DNA of 64,000 bases from Pontibacter sp. HSC-36F09. GTDB lineage: Bacteria > Bacteroidota > Bacteroidia > Cytophagales > Hymenobacteraceae. The translations under genes and the position numbers were made by a program. The stretch covers positions 1-64,000 of the forward strand of contig NZ_JALKAA010000001.1 of NCBI RefSeq assembly GCF_024171605.1, in the 5' to 3' direction. The notes under the pieces were generated by a model that made no database searches, was not told the DNA's origin, and saw only the letters and a list, made by a program, of their open reading frames with translations. Of the stretch, positions 43,338 to 52,570 are shown in pieces. How positions within the stretch are numbered: position 1 is the stretch's first letter; each line of letters starts with the position of its first letter.

Positions 43338-45869
43338 TTGTCTGAATTACTCAATTTCAATTACCCGCCGGAGCCGGCCGTGGATCGCGTCACGCTTTTT
43401 GCCGACGTGATTCTGCCCCTGCCCCTGCCGAAACTGTATACCTACCGCATCCCCTTCGAAATGAACGACGAGGTGCTGGTGGGCGCACGGGTAATTGTGC
43501 AGTTTGGCGCTAAGCGGGTGCTCAGCTGTATAGTGGCCGACATTCACGAAAACGCCCCTGCTGACTACCAGGCCAAGTATATTCTGGATGTGCTGGACGA
43601 CAAGCCCATTGTAACGGCCCCACAGCTCAAGCTTTTCCGCTGGATCGCCGATTACTACATGTGTACCATCGGTGAGGTGATCAATGCGGCGCTTCCCTCG
43701 GCTCTTAAGCTCAGCAGCGAATCGCGCATACAGCTGCACCCGCATTTTAATCCGGAAGAAGACGATATTCCGTTGGCGTCGCAGGAAGTCAAGATCATCT
43801 ACGCCCTGCAGCAAAACCCAGCCCTTACTTTTACGGAGGTGGGAAACCTGCTGCAGGTGAAGAGTTACCACAAGTACATCAAATCGCTGATCCAGAAAGA
43901 AGCGATCATCATATTTGAGCAGGTGAGCGACCGGTTTTCGCCTAAAGTGGTCAAGAAGATTCGCCTCACGGAGCATTTTGTGCAGGAGGAAGGTATGCTG
44001 GAGGAGCTCTTCAACCAACTCGCCACCAAACCCAAGCAGCTCGACATTCTGCTCAACTACCTGCAGAAGGTGCCAGTGCATCAGAACATCCACCTCAACG
44101 CAGCAGGTATAGAGAAGAGCGTACTGGCCAACAACCCGCACCTCTCCAAGTCATCCATTGATTCGCTGATCAAAAAAGGCGTCTTCGAGCAGTTTGACCA
44201 GATCATTTCGCGCTTCCCTGTTGACAACACCGTGCCACTGCAGCCTATGAAGCTGTCGGAGCACCAGGAACAGGCCAAAGACGAAATACTGGGCCTGTTC
44301 AAAGAAAAAGACACGGTGCTGCTGCATGGCGTAACGGGCAGCGGCAAAACCGAGGTATACATCGACCTGATCAAGCATGCGCTGGAGGCCGGAGGACAGG
44401 TGCTATACTTGCTGCCCGAGATTGCGCTAACCGCGCAGATCGTGACGAGACTGATAAAAGTGTTTGGCGATAAACTAGGTATCTACCACTCCAAGTTCTC
44501 CGACAACGAGCGCGCTGAAGTATGGCAGGGTGTGCTGTCAGGTCGTTTCCAGATGGTGGTGGGAGTACGCTCGGCGGTGTTCCTGCCTTTCCATAACCTG
44601 TCGCTGGTGATAGTGGATGAGGAGCACGAGCCCAGCTACAAACAGTACGACCCGGCCCCTAGGTATAACGCCCGCGAAACGGCCCTGATGATGGCACACC
44701 TGCAGGGAGCTAAAACCCTGCTCGGCTCTGCCACGCCTTCCATCGAGACCTACTACAACTGCAAGACCGACCGCTGGGGCCTGGTGACCATGAGTAAACG
44801 CTTCGGTGAGGCGCAGATGCCTACCATCGAATTGATTAACGTGCGGGAAGAACAGCAGCGTAAGAACATGCACAACCACTTTTCGGGCAAACTGGTTACC
44901 GCCATTGAAGAGCGGCTGGCGCGGCACGAACAGGTGATCCTGTTTCAGAACCGCCGCGGCTACGCGCCTTTCATCAGCTGCGACGAGTGCTCCTGGATTC
45001 CCAAGTGCCAGCACTGCGCCGTGAGCCTCTCCTACCACAAGTATAACAACGAGCTGCGCTGCCACTACTGCGGCTACCACGAGCGCATGCCGCACGACTG
45101 TCCGGCTTGCGGCGCCACTACGCTCAGAAGCATGGGCTTCGGCACCGAGAAGGTTGAAGACGACCTGAAACTGATGTTGCCCAATGCCGAGGTACAGCGC
45201 ATGGACCTGGACACAACCAAGAAGAAGAACAGTTACCAGCAGATCATCGCCGACTTCGAAAGCGGCAAAACCAATGTGCTGATCGGTACCCAAATGGTAA
45301 CCAAAGGTCTGGATTTCGAAAATGTAAGCCTGGTAGGTATACTCAATGCCGACAGCATCATCCATTTCCCAGATTTCCGGGCGCACGAGCGTGCCTATCA
45401 GCTGTTTGTGCAGGTCAGCGGGCGTGCCGGCCGCAAAGGAAAACCGGGCACGGTGCTCATTCAAACCCGCGACCCGCTGCAGCCGATTTTCCGCAAGGTG
45501 CACAGCAACGATTATACCTCGCTTTACGAGCACGAGATCGAGGAACGCATGCGCTTCGGCTACCCTCCTTTCGCCCGCATGATCCGTATCACGGTGAAGC
45601 ACATGGACGAGAAGGTATCAGAAAATGCTGCGATTGTTTTGGCCAAAGACCTGACTGATCAGCTAGGTGCACAGCTGGTGCTGGGACCGGAAGTACCTTA
45701 CATTTTCAAGATCCGGAATCTTTTCCTGAATGAGATCCACGTGAAGCTGCCGAGGGAGAATGTGAACCTCAGAGCTGCCAAGCAGGCCATTTCTAAAGTA
45801 ATACAACAGCTGTACCTGCTGCCTGATTTTAAGGGGATACGGGTAGTTGCGGATGTGGATCCAGCTTGA
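43338..45869 (+). CDS. priA: Primosomal replication protein N' (PriA helicase)
   Basis: PriA recognises stalled replication forks and reloads the replisome. The DEAH-type helicase core shows Walker A GVTGSGKTEVYIDL and Walker B VDEEHEPSYKQ. Between the helicase lobes a zinc region carries eight cysteines in four CxxC pairs (from CDECSWIPKCQHC to CPAC). RDPLQPIFRKV and the C-terminal domain follow. The start is uncertain: an upstream TTG at 43302 lies inside a GACCTTTG promoter-like site, TTG 43338 is chosen here, and GTG 43380 would give the shortest head before DVILPLPLPKLYTY. All three are non-ATG codons. The core length of about 840 residues is normal for Bacteroidota. Confidence 0.93.
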   Translation: MSELLNFNYPPEPAVDRVTLFADVILPLPLPKLYTYRIPFEMNDEVLVGARVIVQFGAKRVLSCIVADIHENAPADYQAKYILDVLDDKPIVTAPQLKLFRWIADYYMCTIGEVINAALPSALKLSSESRIQLHPHFNPEEDDIPLASQEVKIIYALQQNPALTFTEVGNLLQVKSYHKYIKSLIQKEAIIIFEQVSDRFSPKVVKKIRLTEHFVQEEGMLEELFNQLATKPKQLDILLNYLQKVPVHQNIHLNAAGIEKSVLANNPHLSKSSIDSLIKKGVFEQFDQIISRFPVDNTVPLQPMKLSEHQEQAKDEILGLFKEKDTVLLHGVTGSGKTEVYIDLIKHALEAGGQVLYLLPEIALTAQIVTRLIKVFGDKLGIYHSKFSDNERAEVWQGVLSGRFQMVVGVRSAVFLPFHNLSLVIVDEEHEPSYKQYDPAPRYNARETALMMAHLQGAKTLLGSATPSIETYYNCKTDRWGLVTMSKRFGEAQMPTIELINVREEQQRKNMHNHFSGKLVTAIEERLARHEQVILFQNRRGYAPFISCDECSWIPKCQHCAVSLSYHKYNNELRCHYCGYHERMPHDCPACGATTLRSMGFGTEKVEDDLKLMLPNAEVQRMDLDTTKKKNSYQQIIADFESGKTNVLIGTQMVTKGLDFENVSLVGILNADSIIHFPDFRAHERAYQLFVQVSGRAGRKGKPGTVLIQTRDPLQPIFRKVHSNDYTSLYEHEIEERMRFGYPPFARMIRITVKHMDEKVSENAAIVLAKDLTDQLGAQLVLGPEVPYIFKIRNLFLNEIHVKLPRENVNLRAAKQAISKVIQQLYLLPDFKGIRVVADVDPA

Positions 45870-46590
45870 TTTGATGCTAGCTTAATTCTGGTTTTTGTAG
45901 GTATAGCTAGGGCTTTTTGTCTGGCCGGCGTGGCTGGTTTGTAGGTATAGCAAATGATTTTGTTTCATTGCTTCGTCTGTGCGGCGGGCACTTACTTTTT
46001 GTCTTGACACAAATCGAGGGCCCCTACCCCCACTCGCTGAACGCTCAAACAGTGGAGCGCCGAAAAGCGCACATGGCTAAGGCTGTTTGATTCGTTGCTT
46101 CCGGGGCAAGGATGTCTCTCAATGCGTGCCAGTGCACTGTGCTTCAAAGCTTATACCTTGAATTGGCAGCTACAGACTCACCGCCTAGGGGCAGGGGTGT
46201 GTTATAGCAACTACCTGCCCTCCCTTCTACCAAGATCCTTCCAGAATGACAAACTGGAAAACAATAGCCAAAAGTCCCCCTCCTGTTTTTAGGAGGGGCT
46301 AGGGGAGGTAATTCACCTCAGGGGGTAGCGACCCTTGCCAAAAAAAGTCCCCAGCGACCTCTTCCCTCCCCAATCCCCACCCGAAACATCAGAAAAATTA
46401 GTGCAATTTTCTCCTTAACAAAACCTCCTCTAACGAAGCATTCCAAAAATTATTTCACTTTTCTGGTGCAATCGTAACCCAATCAAAAACAGGGGCGTAT
46501 AATGAGTACCTTTGGCTAAAAGTTGAAAGCCTGAAAGTTGAGAATGTCTGCCAAGATATTTTTTAATTTTCAGGCTTTTCTCTTTTTAGC
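45870..46590. other. Repeat-rich intergenic region after priA
   Basis: About 720 bases without a convincing gene. It holds two AGGTATAG motifs just after priA, a GGGCACTTACTTTTTGTC-type stretch near 45986 and a C-rich hairpin element at 46271-46385. One open frame at 46095-46292 has no protein-like features. Confidence 0.6.
46271..46385. repeat. C-rich REP-like intergenic element
   Basis: CCCCTCCT and AGGAGGGG form a stem around GTTTTT (46277-46298), followed by GCTAGGGGAGGT, a small GAGGT/ACCTC hairpin and a second C-rich strand (tccctccccaatccccacc). I recall very similar elements recurring between genes in Bacteroidota, so it is probably a dispersed repeat. A genome-wide search is needed to prove that. 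Confidence 0.55.
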
Positions 46591-46773
46591 CTATTCCTGC
46601 GGTGTGTTCTTGGTCAGTACCACTACATACATGATCCCAAAGGCCAAAAAAGCAATCAGGATAAAGACATCTATCCATTCGTACTCTCCCTGCCATATCT
46701 GCCAGCCTTTTACACCTGCAAATACAAAGCAGGCGATGGCGAGCAAAATTCTGAATAATCGTCGGTTAGCCAT
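46591..46773 (-). CDS. Small two-helix membrane protein
   Basis: The 60-residue protein has a short basic head, MANRRLFR, and two hydrophobic segments (about residues 6-22 and 34-53) separated by GWQIWQGEYEW, and it ends in a polar tail. Composition and topology look like a real small membrane protein. It lies 36 bases after the start-proximal neighbour's end and on the same strand as the SLC13 gene, and could be cotranscribed with it. I do not recognise a family. Confidence 0.6.
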   Translation of the reverse strand: MANRRLFRILLAIACFVFAGVKGWQIWQGEYEWIDVFILIAFLAFGIMYVVVLTKNTPQE

Positions 46774-46809
46774 ATGTGTCTATTAAAGTGCAAATTACAA
46801 AGTATAAAA

Positions 46810-48249
46810 TCAAAGCGACATATAGAAAATAATCCAGGCCGTAATGATAACAGTGCTTACTACATTCAAAACCATACCTGTACGCATCATGGTACCGATG
46901 GGCACTTGTTTACTCCCGTACACAATAGCGTTGGGAGGAGTTGCCACAGGCAGCATAAACGCCATGCTGCAGGCAATCACGACACCCAGCACAGGGTATA
47001 GCTGCGGGAATTGCAGCTGATTGAGAATCCCGATGACGATCGGCACAAAAGTGATCGCAATGGCAGTATTGGAGCTTACTTCGGTCACCATGATCACACC
47101 GCCCACCAGCAAAAACACCAGTACCAGCAGTTGGTCCGGACCAATGAAAGAAGTGATGCTGGCGCCTATTGCGTCGGCAAGGCCAGAACTCACCACCAAT
47201 TGCCCCAATGCCATGCCCCCGCCAAAAAGCAGGATCGTATCCCAGTCGATGCGGACCAGGTCTGCGGTTGTGAGAGTTCCTTCTCCTTCGTTCTCCTGCC
47301 CAGGCGGAATCAGAAACAGGAGCAGCGCGGCCAGTACAGCAACCGTGCTCTCGGCAAAATAGCTGCTCATAAAGGTATAGGCCTCTTGCATGCCCAACAA
47401 GTTAAATACGCCCGGACTCAACCACAGCACCACCGCCAGCATAAACACACCCATCGTGATCTGCTCGCCTTTCGATATAGGAGGCTGCTCACGGGTTTGT
47501 GTTTCAACGTACGACCTTATACCTTCGGGACTGAAGTTAAACTTTTTGAAGTACCAGCGCACGTACACCAACATAGCGGCATAGATGCAGAGCGAAATAG
47601 GCATGGCCATGATCATCCATTGCAGAAAATCAATGTTGATGCCTTCCTTGGCCAGGTAGTTCACGCCAATCAAGTTAGGAGGAGAGCCTATGATAGTACT
47701 AACACCCCCGATGGAAGCACTATACGCTATACCTAGCAGGAAAAAGGGGGCTGAACTTTTACGTGCGGCAGGATCCGGTATCAACTGCAACACTCCAATC
47801 GTGAGCGGCAGCAGCATGGCCACCGTCACTGAGTTGCTCACCCACATTGACAGCACATACGAAACCAGCGAGAAACCCAGAAACATGCTAAAAAGGCTCT
47901 TCTGAAAGAACGGCCGGGCCAGGATAAAGAGGGCCAGACGCTTATCGAGGCCGTGGCGGGTCATGGAACGGGCCAGCAGAAAACTCCCGATAAAGAGCAG
48001 AATGATCGGGTGACCAAGGTTCTGGAAAGCCGTATTGACATCCGCTATACCTGTCAGTATCGCCATAATCACCCCCAGAAAGGCTGTCATGGAGAGCGGG
48101 ATCACTTCGGTCATCCAGAAGACCAGGCAAAAAACCATGATGGCAGCTACCTTGCGCGCCTCCGGTTCAAGCCTGTCCGTCAGCCACCACATCATCACAG
48201 CCAGCAAAGGAGCCAGCAGCAAGCCAATGTTTCTTCTGGTTAAAGTCAT
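46810..48249 (-). CDS. SLC13/DASS family anion transporter
   Basis: The 479-residue membrane protein has 11-12 hydrophobic segments and belongs to the divalent anion:sodium symporter family, which carries dicarboxylates, citrate, sulfate or phosphate. Two SNT-type motifs are present: VSNSVTVAMLLPLTIGVL in the first half and EVSSNTAIAITFVPIV in the second. These line the sodium and substrate site. ATPPNAIVYGSKQVPIGTMMR is also characteristic. The substrate cannot be set from sequence; no metabolic genes nearby point to one. Confidence 0.92.
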   Translation of the reverse strand: MTLTRRNIGLLLAPLLAVMMWWLTDRLEPEARKVAAIMVFCLVFWMTEVIPLSMTAFLGVIMAILTGIADVNTAFQNLGHPIILLFIGSFLLARSMTRHGLDKRLALFILARPFFQKSLFSMFLGFSLVSYVLSMWVSNSVTVAMLLPLTIGVLQLIPDPAARKSSAPFFLLGIAYSASIGGVSTIIGSPPNLIGVNYLAKEGINIDFLQWMIMAMPISLCIYAAMLVYVRWYFKKFNFSPEGIRSYVETQTREQPPISKGEQITMGVFMLAVVLWLSPGVFNLLGMQEAYTFMSSYFAESTVAVLAALLLFLIPPGQENEGEGTLTTADLVRIDWDTILLFGGGMALGQLVVSSGLADAIGASITSFIGPDQLLVLVFLLVGGVIMVTEVSSNTAIAITFVPIVIGILNQLQFPQLYPVLGVVIACSMAFMLPVATPPNAIVYGSKQVPIGTMMRTGMVLNVVSTVIITAWIIFYMSL

Positions 48250-48354
48250 GGATATAAATATAGCTATAAACCAGAATTAACCGCTGAACCAAGGTATAGA
48301 ATGCAGCAATTTGTGATTGCTATACCTGTGTGTAGCGAACTCTATCAGACTATG

Positions 48355-48879
48355 TTAAACCAGGTAACGCTCGCGGATGATGTTCAGGTGATGGATCTCG
48401 TGGCCCAGAATGGCAAAGCCCAAGGCTCTGACAGACACGCTACGACCACTGCCTATACCTGTGTGGCCCAGCATTTCGTCATCAAATCCTTTGAACAACT
48501 CGATGGTGGCCTGGCGAACGGCTGCATACTCTGCCAGTATAGACGTGATCGGTCTTGCATCTGCTTTGCTGTGCTCTGCATAAGCATTCTCATCAAAACC
48601 AGGCAATTCCGTTTTATCGTTGCGGGCAAAGCATAGGGCGCGGTAGGCGAAAATGCGCTCTGTGTCAGCCATGTGCACCAGCATTTGTTTGATAGTCCAC
48701 TTACCGGGCTGGTAGCGGTAGCTCAGTTGCTGCTCCTTGAGCGAGAGCATGAAGTTGACAATGTACTCTTCGCTTGCCGCCAGCCCAGACAGAAGATCGT
48801 CGGTTTTGGCGTTGCCGATGTAACTGTTAAAAAACTCGTCGTATTCAGCCGGATTTGGTGCGCCGATGATGCTATCCAT
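48355..48879 (-). CDS. DinB-like protein
   Basis: The 174-residue protein has the four-helix DinB/YfiT fold, with three metal-binding histidines in MLVHMADTER and GHEIHHLNIIRERY. The stretch YQPGKWTIKQMLVHMADTE is typical. Family members include bacillithiol-type thiol transferases and many proteins of unknown role. No thiol biosynthesis gene is near. The start is the ATG that yields MDSIIGAPNPAEYDEFF. The gene stands alone. Confidence 0.88.
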   Translation of the reverse strand: MDSIIGAPNPAEYDEFFNSYIGNAKTDDLLSGLAASEEYIVNFMLSLKEQQLSYRYQPGKWTIKQMLVHMADTERIFAYRALCFARNDKTELPGFDENAYAEHSKADARPITSILAEYAAVRQATIELFKGFDDEMLGHTGIGSGRSVSVRALGFAILGHEIHHLNIIRERYLV

Positions 48880-48960
48880 AGTTTTAAGCTTTGGTGGTAG
48901 GATGATAGGTATACGTGAAGGTACAAATTATACGCGTATGCTGATAAGCAGTCACGATAA

Positions 48961-48999
48961 AAAGCAGCGACCAGGCTTTGTATAGCCGGGCCGCTGCTT
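48961..48999 (-). terminator. Terminator after the M14 peptidase gene
   Basis: AAGCAGCG pairs with CGCTGCTT around a smaller inner GGCT/AGCC hairpin. On the minus strand a TTTTTAT tract follows. It lies about 50 bases beyond the peptidase stop. Confidence 0.6.
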
Positions 49000-49046
49000 C
49001 TGTCATGTGATGTACTTTTAAAGAGCTTAGCTTGTCTGAGGAACGC

Positions 49047-51605
49047 TTACTGCCCTACCAGGAACACGGCGTTACCGAAGAGCAGTTTGCCGTTGTGCCA
49101 GAAACCGCGGAACAGCGGGTTGTCGGCCAGGTATACCACCTGTCCCCTGCCCATTGGCTGCGCACCCAGGATCAGGACGTCTTTGAGTCGCTCTTTTGCC
49201 TTGGCACCCACAAAACCGGTCGCATAGTTGTCTTTCTTGAGCACGCCTACATTCCAGCCGTCTTTCATGAAGCTGAAGGTGTCTGAGGTGCGCACCAAAG
49301 CATAGTAAGTATCACCGTAACCGAATGCAAGCGGATGGGTTTTATCGAGATTTACGCGGAACACGCTGCCCTGTACATCTTCTGAAATCGCGTCACGCTC
49401 ACGGTCGCCGTATGCGCGCAGCAGCTTGTAAGGGTCCTCTTTCGTTTCTTTGGCTTTTTCTTTCTCAGTTGCTTCATCGCCGGCCTTCTTTTGCAGATTA
49501 AAGTCTTTCTTACCAGCCAGGAAACCTGCGGCGCTCTCCAAGGCAATCAGCTTACCGCCGCCACGCACCCAGTTCTTCACCTGCTCCAGCGCCTGCTCGT
49601 TCAGCACGCGGCCATAAGAACCCGCAGGCAATATCAGCACATCGAACTCGTGTAATGGCACACTGCCGAAATACCCGGTCCCGAGCACCGTAACCGGATA
49701 ACCAATCTGCTGCTCAAAGTAGTGCCAGATCTCCCCGAACGCGTAAGGCGACACCCCTTCACCGGACATCACAGCCACCTTCGGCATTTTAAGGAAACGC
49801 ACACTGCCCGAACCGAAGTCGGCGCCACTGCTCACAAAGCCCGTTGTGGAAGCCTGTAGCGGCACGCCATGTTTTTCGGCAGTTGCGCGTACCACAGCAT
49901 CCAGCTTATCGCCCATACCTTCGTTTCCGGTGCGGGTGATGATCAGGGTGCCCGCCTCGTACTGGCGGTTTTCCATCTCGAAAGGCTTTTCCGACATGCG
50001 TACTTTTACTTTTTGCGCCATTAGTTCGGTCAGGAATTTTACGTCCTGCAGGCTGTTCCAGCGGGCCAGATAGGCAAATGGTCGCTCCACCTTAATTGCA
50101 GTAGCAGCTTTAGCTGGTTTCTGGTTGCCTGGTTCCAGACGATTCTTAAGTGCATAAGCCTGCAAGCCGAAGGCGTAAGGCATGGCCCAGGAAGTAATGT
50201 CGTAGGTAAGCGAATCTTCGAGGTTAGAGTTCGGCTCGAACAGCACCTTCACGAGCGTGGACTTGGGCTGGTACATACTCACAACCAGGTCATTCTGTCC
50301 TACCTTCACACTTTCTTCCTTGCCGGTAGCGTAGTTAAAGCCTTTGCTTGAGCTGCTCTTGCCTGCATAGCCATACTGGATCTGCTGCTGATCTAGGTAG
50401 TCAGTCAGCGCTTTGAGGTTACCTGCACTGCGGTCGTCGGCCCGGAACACGAAAGTCTTGTAATCGCCTGCGGGCTTCTTCAGGTTGTTGTCGTAGTACT
50501 TGCGGAACTCCTGTGTCAGTTGATCTGCTTTTTCGGCTGTAGCCTGCAGCGTAGCCAGGCTGGCGATTTGGTGGTGGGCGATGCGATCCGTCAGCGTGAG
50601 TGTGTCGCCGTCCTGCTTCTTGTAAGCCAGACCGGCACGGCCAGAGCCGCCCTGCTCGTAGGTCATCCCGATAGCACCGTTAAAGGTAGGCCAGGTGTCT
50701 CCGTAACTTGGGTAGAACAGGTCGAAGTTTTCGCGGGTGAAGTAGAGCCAGTTGTTCTGGTCGAAGTACTTACGGTTGTAGTCGCCGATGGTATACTGAA
50801 AATCACGCTGCCATGTGGTGATGCTCTCGTGAAGCGGTTTAGCAGCCGGCGAGAAATAGTAAGGCGATTCTGGTCCCATTTCGTGGAAATCAGCGTGCAC
50901 CTGTGGCAGCCACTGGTTATACTGCGCCATACGCTGCTTCGACTCGATCTGTGTCTGCCAGGCCCAGTCGCGGTTCAGGTCAAAATAATAGTGGTTCGGT
51001 CTGCCCCCCGGCCAGGGCTCGTAATGCTCCCAGGCATAAGGCGAGGCATTGCCGCCCTGGTTCTGGGTTTGCTTATACCACTGCACGTAGCGCTCCCGTC
51101 CGTCCGGGTTCACGCACGGGTCCAGGATCACCACAGTGTTCTCCAGCCACTTTTTGGTTTGCTGGTTGTTTGGGTCTACCAGATCGTAAAGTACCTGCAG
51201 CACCGCCTCGCTGCTCACCGACTCGTTGCCGTGGATGTTGTAGCTCATCCAGAGAATAGCCGGCTGCTTGCCCTGCACCTGTCCGTTGGCTATACCTGCC
51301 TGACGCAGGTTATTCTCCCGGATCTGCTCAAGACGCGGCAGGTTTTCGTCGCTGGCCACGTAGGCTAGCAACAGAGGTCTGCCTTCGTAGGTTTTGCCAT
51401 ACTCCTGCACCCGGATTCTGTTCGGGGCCTGCTGTGCGAGGTAGTTTACGTAGTCGGTGATGCGGGCATGCGTCGTAAATTCTTTGCCCAAGGTATAGCC
51501 CAAAAACTGCTCTGGAGTCTGCAGTGCCTGTTGCTGTGCCAGGACAGTCTGCAAACTCAGCAACACGAAGGCAAAAGCGAGCAATCGCTTCAATGTGTTT
51601 TGCAT
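49047..51605 (-). CDS. Secreted M14-family zinc carboxypeptidase-like protein
   Basis: The 852-residue protein starts with a signal peptide (cleavage after QTVLAQ). The M14 catalytic domain follows: the zinc ligands His and Glu in YNIHGNESVSSEA, the substrate-binding NPDGRERY, and the downstream HADFHEMG. NHYYFDLNRDWAW is also characteristic of this Bacteroidota subgroup. The C-terminal half has a glutamine-amidotransferase-like fold (VAVMSGEGVSPYAFGEIWHYFEQQ, shown in part: VAVMSGEGVSPYAFGEIW). A charged Lys/Glu-rich insertion lies near residue 720. A paralogue begins at 62087, on the far side of the giant surface protein. It probably digests peptides outside the cytoplasm. Confidence 0.9.
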   Translation of the reverse strand: MQNTLKRLLAFAFVLLSLQTVLAQQQALQTPEQFLGYTLGKEFTTHARITDYVNYLAQQAPNRIRVQEYGKTYEGRPLLLAYVASDENLPRLEQIRENNLRQAGIANGQVQGKQPAILWMSYNIHGNESVSSEAVLQVLYDLVDPNNQQTKKWLENTVVILDPCVNPDGRERYVQWYKQTQNQGGNASPYAWEHYEPWPGGRPNHYYFDLNRDWAWQTQIESKQRMAQYNQWLPQVHADFHEMGPESPYYFSPAAKPLHESITTWQRDFQYTIGDYNRKYFDQNNWLYFTRENFDLFYPSYGDTWPTFNGAIGMTYEQGGSGRAGLAYKKQDGDTLTLTDRIAHHQIASLATLQATAEKADQLTQEFRKYYDNNLKKPAGDYKTFVFRADDRSAGNLKALTDYLDQQQIQYGYAGKSSSSKGFNYATGKEESVKVGQNDLVVSMYQPKSTLVKVLFEPNSNLEDSLTYDITSWAMPYAFGLQAYALKNRLEPGNQKPAKAATAIKVERPFAYLARWNSLQDVKFLTELMAQKVKVRMSEKPFEMENRQYEAGTLIITRTGNEGMGDKLDAVVRATAEKHGVPLQASTTGFVSSGADFGSGSVRFLKMPKVAVMSGEGVSPYAFGEIWHYFEQQIGYPVTVLGTGYFGSVPLHEFDVLILPAGSYGRVLNEQALEQVKNWVRGGGKLIALESAAGFLAGKKDFNLQKKAGDEATEKEKAKETKEDPYKLLRAYGDRERDAISEDVQGSVFRVNLDKTHPLAFGYGDTYYALVRTSDTFSFMKDGWNVGVLKKDNYATGFVGAKAKERLKDVLILGAQPMGRGQVVYLADNPLFRGFWHNGKLLFGNAVFLVGQ

Positions 51606-51795
51606 GATTTAGCTCTTTAAAGAGGGTGTGTTGAGGGTATGGAAATAAAGGTACAATCTGCGCAAAAAAGCTGAATCTGGCAATTTTATACCTTTAAAGC
51701 TTGGCTATACCTTGCAAAGAAAAAACAGAAGAATCAGCGTGGAATTTTAACAGGCAGCCTTCGGTTTAATTTCTATACCTGACATTCAACTTCTT

Positions 51796-52506
51796 ATGTG
51801 CGTACCTATTGCTATGTATCTGTTTTGGCGAAAGACCGGCAAAGGTTTCCTGGCATTTTTGGCAGGACTAGCCCTGATGACCGTGCTATACATACTGGCC
51901 GGAATAACACTCGGCGCTATACCTGTCAACAGTAGCTACGCACAGGCCACAGAAGGTATAGAGATCTTCGTGACCGATAACGGGGTGCACACAGACCTGG
52001 TGCTGCCCATCAAAACCGATATTATCGACTGGCGCGATAAGCTATACCTGCAGGACTACGCCGGCGCCGATAGCTCTTTTACCCATGTGGGTTTCGGCTG
52101 GGGCGACCGGCAGTTTTACATGGAAACGCCCGAGTGGAAAGACCTCACCCTCACCACCGCCATCACCTCGCTTTTCTGGCCTACCCGCACAGCCATGCAC
52201 GTGGAGTACATTGCCCAACCGCTCCGGCAGAATAAATACCAACAGCCCGTTATCATTACCAAAGCGCAGTACCAGGCCCTGGTGCAGTACATTCTGGATA
52301 GCTTCCAACAACAGCCTAATGGCGATTTTTTGTTGATTGAAGGCAAAGGCTACCATACCCGCGACAATTTTTATGAAGCTAACGGTAAATTCCACCTCTT
52401 CAAGACATGCAACAGTTGGGTTAACGGCGGACTTAAGGCCATGGGTCATCGGGCTGCTTTCTGGGCTCCTTTTTCATTTGTGGTGATGCGGCAAGTGCGG
52501 GAATGA
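51796..52506 (+). CDS. DUF2459 (TIGR02117-type) membrane-anchored protein
   Basis: The 236-residue protein has one N-terminal membrane helix (about residues 14-38) and an exported domain. IFVTDNGVHTDLVLPIKTDI, HVGFGWGDRQFYMETPEW and FKTCNSWVNGGLKAMGHRAA are the family's conserved stretches; the Cys-Asn and His residues recall a cysteine-peptidase-like site, but the function is unknown. The gene contains four TATACCT/AGGTATA motifs in 710 bases, one of the densest places in the window. It converges with the giant surface-protein gene on a shared terminator. Confidence 0.85.
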   Translation: MCVPIAMYLFWRKTGKGFLAFLAGLALMTVLYILAGITLGAIPVNSSYAQATEGIEIFVTDNGVHTDLVLPIKTDIIDWRDKLYLQDYAGADSSFTHVGFGWGDRQFYMETPEWKDLTLTTAITSLFWPTRTAMHVEYIAQPLRQNKYQQPVIITKAQYQALVQYILDSFQQQPNGDFLLIEGKGYHTRDNFYEANGKFHLFKTCNSWVNGGLKAMGHRAAFWAPFSFVVMRQVRE

Positions 52507-52521
52507 GTCAGGTATAAAAAT

Positions 52522-52553
52522 AAAAGCCCCGGGTAAAATACCCGGGGTTTTCT
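52522..52553. terminator. Terminator shared by DUF2459 and giant protein genes
   Basis: The stem aagccccgggta/tacccggggttt with an AAA loop has A residues on one side and TTTTCTTATT on the other, so it can serve both converging genes. Confidence 0.85.
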
Positions 52554-52570
52554 TATTAAACCCTAATAGT

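Noticed and set aside
43347..45602. Long open frames antisense to priA (264 and 354 codons)
   Set aside because: They are shadows of a GC-richer, codon-biased gene whose own frame carries all helicase motifs.
46095..46292. 65-codon open frame in the gap after priA
   Set aside because: It runs into the C-rich hairpin element and has neither a plausible start context nor protein-like sequence.
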